From Pseudeuparius sepicola (lineage: Eukaryota; Arthropoda; Insecta; Coleoptera; Anthribidae): 64,000 bases of DNA. The notes under the pieces are model-generated. The model searched no databases, was not told the origin of the DNA, and worked only from the letters and a program-made list of their open reading frames with translations. Shown in pieces: positions 53,438 to 62,200 of this stretch (the first letter of the stretch is position 1; each line of letters starts with the position of its first letter). The stretch lies in assembly GCA_963920635.1 (NCBI GenBank), contig OY987298.1, forward strand, positions 60,121,949 to 60,185,948, written 5' to 3'. A program made the position numbers and the translations under genes.

Positions 53438-55097
53438 ATTTCCCTGCATTTTGGCAGTTCAAGAGAAAATAACAATTCGAAATTTAGAAAACAATCCAGG
53501 ACTGATCCCAGTAAAACTAGGAACAGCTAAATTTGCTAAAGAAACCCACAAATTAATTCATTACTATGACTTAAGTCCGGTAGTGACAGAATTTAACAAA
53601 CTGCGTAAACATTCGCAAACGCTAACACAAAATTTTATTGATACAAGCGAAACCTACCCAATCGAGTTAGCAACTCATTTAAAAATATTAACATTTCTTG
53701 AAAATGAAATAAATACTAAATTGACAGCAATTATTCCAAATTCTTACAAAAGAGAAAAAAGAGGTTTAATCAATGGCCTAGGATCAATATTTAAATCAAT
53801 AACCGGAAATTTAGATTCGACAGACGCAGAACGCTATGATAAACTAATAGAAGAACTTCAAAATAACGAAAATAAGCTAGAAACGAGTATTAAAACACAG
53901 AATTCGCTATCTATTTCCTTAATAGATAAGTTCAATTCTACCATTACACAAATAAGCCACAACGAAAATATTTTGGAAGAAAAACTTAAAGAAGTTTTTA
54001 TGGTTCTCAAAAATTCTCTCAGTGCTATGGAATGCTCTTTAGTTCTTAAAGACGCCCTTATCCAAATTAGCACGATGTACGATATTATAAATTCAATTCT
54101 ACAGGACATTGAAAATTCTCTGGTATTTACCAAACTTCAAATTATGCACCCTAGCATAATAAAAGCAAATGACTTTTTCCTTGAATTAACAAAATTAGAA
54201 ACATCTGTAAAGAAATATTTTCCGTTTGAATTAACCTTACAAAATATTCCTCTTTTTGAAAGCGTTGTAAAAATTGAATCATATATAAAAAATTTTAGAA
54301 TTTCTTATATCCTACATGTCCCGTTGATTCACCCTTTTGAAGTTGACTATTACCACCTTTACTCCATTCCCGTATACTCAATGGGTCAGTTTAAGGCAAT
54401 TATCTCTCAAAACAAATATTTAGTAAAAAATGAATTGTATTTTGCATTTATGAGCGAATCTTGCAAACAAGTCTCCCCAAAACAATTTTTCTGTCACAAC
54501 TTGGACCTGCAGAACAACAACGAAAAATCAGCTTGCGAAATTAAAATTATCGATATGAAGAATGCCTCTAATTGTCGCCAAACCAAAATACACGTAATGG
54601 AAACCTCAATTCAACCAATTCAAAACACAAATAAATGGATATGTCTATTCCCGACTAAAGGACAATTAAAATTAAAATGCTTTAACCAAGAAGAAGCAGT
54701 GAGTCTACTTGGTACACATTTAATCGAAATCCCCGTGGGATGCAAAATTTCCAACACAAAGCAAACAATAACAAATGAAATACACCATTCAAGCGAAACT
54801 ATCCTGTTTCCCGATTTGGACATAAGAATCAGCAACACAAAAATCGAAAATGTTAGCCTTCATTTGGAAAATATTAAACTTGATGAATTATACCAGATAA
54901 AGAATAAGATAATCGAAAACAGCCCTTCATTGTCATTTGGACAATCTTTCCATATACCAAGTCTTTGGACGATCTGTGTATACTTATTGGTTATTTGCTT
55001 AATAAGTTTTGTTGTCTACAAAATTTCTACAAGATGTTCGAAGAAACCTCAGCCCAAGTGTGAAGACGTTCAGCTTCCTCGCACCCTCGTTTGCTGA
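53438..55097 (+). CDS. env: Errantivirus-type envelope protein, uninterrupted frame
   Basis: The frame is open for about 550 codons to TGA at 55095. No ATG lies near its 5' end; instead CTTTCAG (53431-53437) is a good splice acceptor. This fits the spliced env mRNA known from gypsy-type elements. Features seen: a furin-type site KREKR about 100 residues in, followed by GLINGLGSIFKSITGNLD-like fusion-peptide context; coiled-coil-prone helices after it; several cysteines in the outer domain; a membrane anchor TICVYLLVICLISFVVY near the end; and a short cytoplasmic tail. In the family it mediates membrane fusion. Whether this copy is expressed is unknown, as gag and pol are broken. Confidence 0.85.
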
Positions 55098-55103
55098 ATC
55101 TTC

Positions 55104-55112
55104 GAGGGGAGG
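55104..55112 (+). other. Polypurine tract
   Basis: GAGGGGAGG ends directly at the first base of the 3' LTR and follows the env stop by six bases. It would prime plus-strand DNA synthesis. Confidence 0.8.
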
Positions 55113-55308
55113 AATTACCTCACCACTTTCTAAGAAGCTTGCAAGAAAAACGCTGAATGGCTCAGCACCCCGGCAAGCTACACCGAGTTTATAAATTCTC
55201 TTTGTATCCATTTTTGTGCCAGTCAGATACTGCTCTCGTGATGTAAAACATATTTTTGTACTAATAAAATTTTTTAAAAAACGGTTCTTTGCGTTCTGAA
55301 CGATTTTT
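55113..55308 (+). repeat. 3' LTR of the errantivirus-type element
   Basis: 196 bp, AATTACCTCACC...GATTTTT, followed by the target duplication CGTG. It contains the ~30 bp missing from the 5' LTR (ACTTTCTAAGAAGCTTGCAA region) and is otherwise about 97% identical to it. The LTRs are short for this group. Confidence 0.85.
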
Positions 55309-55312
55309 CGTG

Positions 55313-55707
55313 TATAATTTTGGAAGCACGCCCTTTCAACAAGTAGGCTTTGGACGGTGAGACAATGAAACAACCGTGGAAAAATGTTTTCTGTTACCTA
55401 CCTGTCAAATTTTCAGTTAGGCTGTTTAGGCAGGGTAAAGATTTTTCTATTTTTGTATAATTTATAAACTTTATAACATAAATAGCTAGTTTACGGCTGT
55501 GTAGTTTTACTTAGTAGATAAAATAACGAGTTTTGCAGCCAGAAAGGTATATATTAACTTCTTTTTATAATACCAAGCTTTCGGTCTACTTCGTGACCTT
55601 CATCAGGGCTAGAAATTTTTTTAAATTATTAGAAAATATTGAGAAAAGGTTGAAATTTTACTCACATCTATGTTGAAGTTTTACCAATATTAAAACCACA
55701 TAGATTT
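55313..55707. other. Repeat remnant and hammerhead-like motif, no gene
   Basis: The first bases weakly continue repeat family C beyond the provirus. The only other recognisable item is the minus-strand hammerhead-like motif around 55593. Confidence 0.4.
55576..55609 (-). ncRNA. Hammerhead ribozyme-like motif 4
   Basis: On the minus strand CTGATGA (55606-55600) is followed by a GGTC/GACC stem with loop ACGAAGTA and then GAAA (55582-55579). Stem III is AG/CT. The predicted cleavage base is U, and stem I pairs GCC with GGU. The four-pair stem II and the complete core make this the best-formed of the three minus-strand motifs. No Penelope coding sequence is left beside it. Confidence 0.65.
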
Positions 55708-57569
55708 ACGTCGCTGAAGACAGAAACGAAATCAGATTCAAGAACAAGGAGCTTACAACGGACAAGTGGAGCAATGCTTTTCGCGGCCGGGTTTGATATT
55801 TAAATTAATTTGTAGAAATCAACTAAAATGTGGTCTGCGGTGTAAACAAAATAATAGGAGTCAACATTATAATAAAATGCTCCAGAAACGGAAAAAGTCT
55901 CCCAGAGACGTACTGGTGAAAATGGCGATTTAGATTATATAAAATAATGAATTGAACCCCCTTAAAAATTTTGTACCACTTTGAAATTTGTACAAAATAT
56001 TGCCCAGATGACTAGAAACAACACGCTACCGCAGAAATGCAAGAAAGAGCCTCAGGAACGTAGGTACCTTCAAAAATCGCGACTTGCAACGCAAAAGAAT
56101 AATTTTAACCCGTTTAAAAATTTTGTACCACTTTGAAAATTTGAACGGATATCATCCAGACGGCGAAAAACAAAAGGCTACCGCAGAAATGAAAAAAAAA
56201 ACAGCCTCAGGGGCCTAGGTGCTAGCAAAAATCACGACTTTGATACGTAAAAGAATAATTTTTACTCGTTTAAACATTTTGTACCACTTTGAAACTTTGA
56301 ACGGATATCGCCTAGAGGGCGAAAAACAAAAGGCTACCGCAGAAACGAAAAAAGTAGCCTCAGGGGCGTAGGTGCTGGCAAAAAGCGCGACTTGAAACGA
56401 AAAAGAATAATTTTAACCCGTTTAAAAATTTTGGACCACTTTGAAATCTTTACCAAATATCGCCCAGATGACCAGAAACAACACGCTACCGCAGAAACGC
56501 AAAAAAGAGCCTCAGGGGCGTAGGTACTGGTAAAGATAACGACTTGAAACATAAAATAATGAATTTAACCCGCTTAAAAATTTTGTACCACTTTGAAATT
56601 TCTACAAAATATCGCCCAGATGACCAGAAACAACACGCTACCGCAGAAACGCAAGAAAGAGCCTCAGGGGCGTAGGTAGCGGCAAAAATTGCGACTTGCA
56701 AGGTAAAAGCGTGTTAAATTCATTATTTTATGTTTCAAGTCGTTACTTTTACCAGTACCTACGCCCCTGAGGCTCTTTTTTGCGTTTCTGCGGTAGCGTG
56801 TTGTTTGTGGTCATCTGGGCGATATTTTGTAAAAATTTCAAAGTGGTACAAAATTTTTAACCGGGTTAAAATTATTTTTTGCGTTTCAAGTCGCGCTTTT
56901 TGCCAGCACCTACGCCCCTGAGGCTATTTTTATCGTTTCTGCGGTAGCCTTTTGTTTTTCGCCGTCTGGGCGATATCCGTTCAAAGTTTCAAAGTGGTAC
57001 AAAATTTTTAAACGGGTTAAAATTATTCTTTTACCTTGCAAGTCGCAATTTTTGCCGGTACCTATGCCCCTGAGGCTCTTTCTTGCGTTTCTGCGGTAGC
57101 GTGTTGGTTCTGGTCATCTGGGCGATATTTTGTAAAAATATCAAAGTGGTACAAAATTTTTAAACGGGTTAAAATTATTCTTTTGCGTTGCAAGTCGCGA
57201 TTTTTGAAGGTACCTACGTCCCTGAGGCTCTTTTTTGCGTTTCTGCGGTAGCGTGTTGTTTCTAGTCATCTGGGCAATATTTTGTACAAATTTCAAAGTG
57301 GTACAAAATTTTTAAGGGGGTTCAATTCAGTATTTTATATAATCTAAATCGCCATTTTCACCAGTACGTCTCTGGGAGACTTTTTCCGTTTCTGGAGCAT
57401 TTTATTATAATGTTGACTCCTATTATTTTGTTTACACCGCAGACCACATTTTAGTTGTTTTTTGCAAATTAATTTAAATATCAAACCCGGCCGCGAAAAG
57501 CATTGCTCCACTTGTCCGTTGTAAGCTCCTTGTTCTTGAATCTGATTTCGTTTCTGTCTTCAGCGACGT
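55708..57569. repeat. Inverted satellite block with unique outer arms
   Basis: The outer arms (55708-about 55968 and about 57313-57569) are inverted unique sequence, including CGTCGCTGAAGACAGAAACG and CATTTTCACCAGTACGTCTC. Between them lie ~150-bp satellite monomers, in reverse orientation up to about 56708 and in forward orientation after it. Every monomer has the CCTACGCCCCTGAGGCT core and AAAGTGGTACAAAATTTTTA. The left half has about one monomer more than the right. Short frames within are satellite artefacts. Confidence 0.8.
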
Positions 57570-58146
57570 GCAGAAAGTTTCATACTAGAGTACAGCGTGA
57601 TGGCGTTGGGACATGGCAGGTCCACAATAAATAAAAAAGACCAGTATTGATAACTTAGGACATTGTCGCAAGGCACAAGTACATTGACAGCACGCATTAA
57701 TATATTAACTAATGATTTTGTTCCTTATATTTATGCTTGGGTACATTGGCTGATGTTTTTGAACATTACTATGATAATACAGTTGTATTAAACTATAAAA
57801 CTGTACGTTGACATAATCACCACTAAACATTAGACAATTACGTTATACATCATAGCAACAGCACACAGTGATGAACGGTAAGTACATAATATTAAACACC
57901 TTGAAATCATTAAGTCAATGTATTTGTGCCTTGTTTCAATGCCCAATTTGCATTCACACAACATATTATTCACTGTAGACATCACTTTTTACATTGAGTT
58001 AACGACTTTAGTACATTATAATAATGTCCGTTGGATCATTATGTTAATGAACATGTTAATTATCTGATTACCAACATTCATTGTTACAATCATTTTTGTT
58101 CATTGTGTCGATGAAAAAGGCATTGTGACAATGGCTCTGAAGTTAA
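57570..58146. other. Upstream part of the unique island within the satellite
   Basis: The sequence is AT-rich with recurrent GTACATT, AACATT and ACAATG words, and carries no element ends. A near-palindrome ATCACTAGTGGTGAT lies at about 58146-58160, just at the start of the downstream frame. It may contain the promoter or an upstream exon of the PHD-type gene. Nothing more can be supported. Confidence 0.35.
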
Positions 58147-58503
58147 TCACTAGTGGTGATTAATATCACGCCAAGAATTTCTTTCTGTGTGGAAAACACT
58201 TTCGATCCTGAACAGTACAGGATAACGGTACAAAACGTATTGTTGATATCTTCACAAGACATGTTCGATAAGTGTTTCATTTGCGGGACTGTTACTCCAC
58301 AAGGTAGTTACGTTGGATGTAACACTTGTAATCGATGGATACATGTTGAAAAATGTTCCGGCATTACTGCCGATACACCAATTGAAATTATACCACGGCC
58401 AGAGTTCACTTACAATTGTCCTATATGCAAAACGTACGGACAGGATATATTTATTACAACAACGAAAAATAAATTTTTAACTCTGAATTACTTAGAAGTA
58501 TAA
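58147..58503 (+). CDS. PHD-type zinc-finger protein (N-terminal part of a longer frame)
   Basis: The first ATG is at 58261. The 80 residues from it contain C5-x2-C8, C20-x2-C23, H28-x3-C32 and C53-x2-C56. CNTCNRWIHVEKCSGI closely follows the PHD-finger pattern (Trp two residues before the zinc His). PHD fingers bind histone H3 tails or other chromatin peptides. The frame is open upstream to 58147 without an ATG, so an upstream exon is possible. It ends at TAA 58501-58503, but the same frame stays open to 58887, where a second conserved-looking block lies. The stop may thus be an inactivating mutation, or two proteins may be made. No close family is recognised. Confidence 0.6.
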   Translation, partial: SLVVINITPRISFCVENTFDPEQYRITVQNVLLISSQDMFDKCFICGTVTPQGSYVGCNTCNRWIHVEKCSGITADTPIEIIPRPEFTYNCPICKTYGQDIFITTTKNKFLTLNYLEV

Positions 58504-58887
58504 TTTCTAATAATTCATTACATTAAGTATTTAAAAAACATATACGAAAATAGGGAGATTAACAAAGAATGTGAAAGGTTTCGTTTAATAAAGGACTATA
58601 GAAAACACATGAAATGGGACTATTCGGTGGGGTTTATAGATTTTGATATGTCTTTGCACGTGTGTAAATGCATCATCAAGCATTTGGGAATCTCCGATAA
58701 GGCGTTTGTAGTGTACGTTCTTTTAGGAATTGTTAATTTGAAAATAATTTTTAAATATTACGGAATGAAGCATGACACTGTAAGTCTAGTAGAAAAATTT
58801 AAAGAAGTAAACAATATCGAGGAATTTAATTTCGACTATCCAGAGCCGTACACATTGGATCAAATTTTCAATAAATTAGAAGAGTGA
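58504..58887 (+). CDS. Unrecognised protein or C-terminal part of the PHD-type gene
   Basis: This segment is in the same frame as the PHD-type frame and separated from it only by the TAA at 58501. It reads from about 58504, with an internal ATG at 58609 giving 92 residues (MKWDYSVGFIDFDMSLHVCK). It has charged helices, a hydrophobic stretch (FVVYVLLGIVNLKIIF) that could be a core helix or a membrane segment, and an acidic end (PEPYTLDQIFNKLEE). Codon-like composition and the AATAAA at 58923, 36 bp after the stop, support coding. No domain is recognised. If joined with the PHD part it would be a protein of about 210-245 residues. Confidence 0.5.
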   Translation, partial: FLIIHYIKYLKNIYENREINKECERFRLIKDYRKHMKWDYSVGFIDFDMSLHVCKCIIKHLGISDKAFVVYVLLGIVNLKIIFKYYGMKHDTVSLVEKFKEVNNIEEFNFDYPEPYTLDQIFNKLEE

Positions 58888-58922
58888 ATTTATTCGTTTA
58901 AGTTTTTAAGTTTTAGGTGAAG

Positions 58923-58928
58923 AATAAA
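58923..58928 (+). terminator. Polyadenylation signal after the PHD island frame
   Basis: AATAAA lies 36 bp downstream of the stop at 58887 on the same strand. Its position supports a transcription unit over 58147-58887. Confidence 0.45.
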
Positions 58929-59242
58929 ACAATTTGATATTTCAAAAAGTTATAAAAAATAACAGGCAACTATTCTTGCAAAATTTAGACCCTTTTGCTT
59001 CTACTCCTTCAAATATCCAAGCGGCTAAATCGTAATACAAATGCAACTCCTCTATTTTATTAACCATTTACGCTTTTAAACCAGAAAGCGGTGTTAGGAG
59101 GATTCTGAAGAAGTGTTGCTTGCATTTTGGACATTCATCATTATGTGCTCCTGATCAACATATCGAAGACCAGATTCAAATCGCTTAAAAAAAGAATCTG
59201 CATTGGAATTAAGATTTAGTCCTTTGGGTTTGGCGACAATGT

Positions 59243-62200
59243 TTTGCGGGTACCTACGCCCCTGAGGCTCTTTTTTTCGTTTCTGCGGTAGCCTTTTGGT
59301 TGTCGTCATCTGGGCGATATCCTGTCGAAGTTTCAAAGTGGTACAAATTTTTAAAGCGGGTTAAAATTATTTCTTTATGTTTCAAGTCGCGATTTTTGCC
59401 AGCACCTACGCCCCCGAGGCTCCTTTCTTCGTTTCTGCGGTAACCTTTTGTTTCTCGTCATCTGGGCGATATCCTGTCAAAGATTCAAAGTTCGTACAAA
59501 ATTTTTAAACGCGTTAAAATTATTATTTTACGTTTCAAGTCGCGATTTTTGCTAGCACCTACGCCCCTGAGGCTACTTTTTTCGTTTCTGCGGTATAGCC
59601 TTTATTTTTTCGTCGTCTGGGCGATATCCGTTCAAAGTTTCAAAGTGGTACAAAATTTTTAAACGCGTTATAATTATTATCTTACGTTTCAAGTCGCGAT
59701 TTTTGCTAGCACCTACGCCCCTGAGGCTATTTTTTTTCGTTTCTGCGGTAGCCTTTTGTTTTTCGTCGTCTGGGCGATATCCGTTCAAGGTTTCAAAGTG
59801 GTACAAAATTTTTAAACGCGTTAAAATTATTATCTTACGTTTCAAGTCGCGATTTTTGCTAGCACCTACGCCCCTGAGGCTATTTTTTTCGTTTCTGCGG
59901 TAGCTTTTTGTTTTTAGTCGTCTGGGCGATATCCGTTCAAAGTTTCAAAGTGGTACAAAATTTTTAAAGGCGTAAAAATTATTATCTTACGTTTCAAGTC
60001 GCGATTTTTGCTAGCACCTACGCCCCTGAGGCTATCTTTTCGTTTCTGCCGTAGCCTTTTGTTTTTCGTCGTCTGGGCGATATCCGTTCAAGGTTTCAAA
60101 GTGGTACAAAATTTTTAAACGCGTAAAAATTATTATCTTACGTTTCAAGTCGCGATTTTTGCTAGCACCTACGCCCCTGAGGCTATCTTTTCGTTTCTGC
60201 CATAGCCTTTTGTTTTTCGCCGTCTGGGCGATATCCGTTCAAAGTTTCAAAGTGGTACAAAATTTTTAAACGCGTTAAAATTATTATTTTACGTTTCAAG
60301 TCGCGATTTTTGCCGGTGCCTACGCCCCTGAGGCTCTTTCTTGCGTTTCTGCGGTAGCGTGCTGTTTCTGGTCATCTGGGCGATATTTTGTAGAAATTTC
60401 AAAGTGGTACAAAAATTTTAAGCTGGTTAAATTCATTATTTTATGTTTCAAGTCGTTATTTTTACCGATACCTACGCCCCTGAGGCTCTTTTTTGCGTTT
60501 CTGTGGTAGCGTGTTGTTTCTGGTCATCTGGGCGATATTTTGTAAAAATTTCAAAGTGGTACAAAAGTTTTAAACGGGTTAAAATTATTCTTTTACGTTT
60601 AAAGTCGCGCTTTTTGCCAGCACCTACGCCCCTGAGGCTATTTTTTTCGTTTCTGCGGTAGCCTTTTGTTTTTCGTCGTCTGGGCGATATCCGTTCAAGG
60701 TTTCAAAGTGGTACAACATTTTTAAACGCGTAAAAATTAATATCTTACGTTTCAAGTCGCGATTTTTGCTAGCACCTACGCCCCTGAGGCTATCTTTTCG
60801 TTTCTGCCGTAGCCTTTTGTTTTTCGTCGTCTGGCCGATATCCGTTCAAAGTTTCAAAGTGGTACAAAATTTTTAAACGAGTAAAAATTATTATCTTACG
60901 TTTCGAGTCACGATTTTTGCTAGCACCTACGCCCCTGAGGCTATTTTTTTCGTTTCTGCGGTAGCCTCTTGTGTTTCGTCGTCTGGGCGATATCCGTTCA
61001 AAGTTTCGAAGTGGTACAAAATTTTTAAACGCGTTAAAATTATTATGTTACGTTTCAAGTCGCGATTTTCGCTAGCATCTACGCCCCCGAGGCTATTTTT
61101 TTCGTTTCTGCCGTAGCCTTTTGTTTTTCGTCGTCTGGGCGATATCTGTTCAAAGTTTCAAAGTGGTACAATATTTTTAAACTAGTAAAAATTATTCTTT
61201 TACGTTTCAAGTCGCGATTTTTGCTAGCACCTACGCCCATGAGGCTATATTTTTTTCGTTTCTGCGGTAGCCTTTTGTTTTTCGTCGTCTGGGCGATATC
61301 CGTTCAAAGTTTCAAAGTGGTACAAAATTTTTAAACGCTTAAAAATTATTATCTTACGTTTCAGGTCGCGATTTTTGCTAGCACCTACGCCCCTGAGGCT
61401 ATTTTTTTCGTTTCTGCGGTAGCCTTTTGTTTTTCGTCGTCTGGGCGACATGCGTTCATAGTTTCAAAGTGGTACAAAATTTTTTAACGCGTAAAAATTA
61501 GGTATTATCTTACGTTTCAAGTCGCGATTTTTGCTAGCACCTACGCCCCTGAGGCTATTTTTTTCGTTTCTGCGGTAGCCTTTTGTTTTTCGTCGTCTGG
61601 GCGATATCCGTTCAAAGTTTCAAAGTGGTACAAAATTTTTAAACGCGTTAAAATTATTATTTTACGTTTCAAGTCGCGATTTTTGCTAGCACCTACGCCC
61701 CTGAGGCTATTTTTTTCGTTTCTGCGGTAGCCTTTTGTTTTTCGTCGTCTGGGCGACATCCGTTCAAAGTTTCAAAGTGGTACAAAATTTTTATACCGGT
61801 TAAAATTATTCTTTTACCTTGCAAGTCGCAATTTTTGCCGGTGCCTACGCCCCTGAATCTCTTTCTTGCGTTTCTGCGGTAGCGTGTTGTTTCTGGTCAT
61901 CTGGGCGATATTTTGTAGAAATTTCAAAGTGGTACAAAAATTTTAAGCTGGTTAAATTCATTATTTTATGTTTCAAGTCGTTATTTTTACCGATACCTAC
62001 GCCCCTGAGGCTCTTTTTTGCGTTTCTGTGGTAGCGTGTTGTTTCTGGTCATCTGGGCGATATTTTGTAAAAATTTCAAAGTGGTACAAAATTTTTAAAC
62101 GGGTTAAAATTATTCTTTTACGTTTAAAGTCGCGCTTTTTGCCAGCACCTACGCCCCTGAGGCTCTTTTTGTCGTTTCTGCGGTAACCTTTTGTTTTTTG

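Larger units (their letters stand above)
47955..55308 (+). mobile_element. Errantivirus-type (17.6/297/gypsy-like) LTR provirus, defective
   Basis: A 7.35-kb element with two short LTRs, tRNA primer site, gag, pol, env and polypurine tract in order. Perfect 4-bp duplication CGTG flanks it (47951-47954 and 55309-55312). The presence of env with furin site and membrane anchor, and the GGCGCAGTCGG primer site, place it with insect errantiviruses. gag carries one stop, and pol carries one frame change and one deletion, so this copy cannot complete its cycle on its own. Only its env frame is uninterrupted. Confidence 0.9.
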
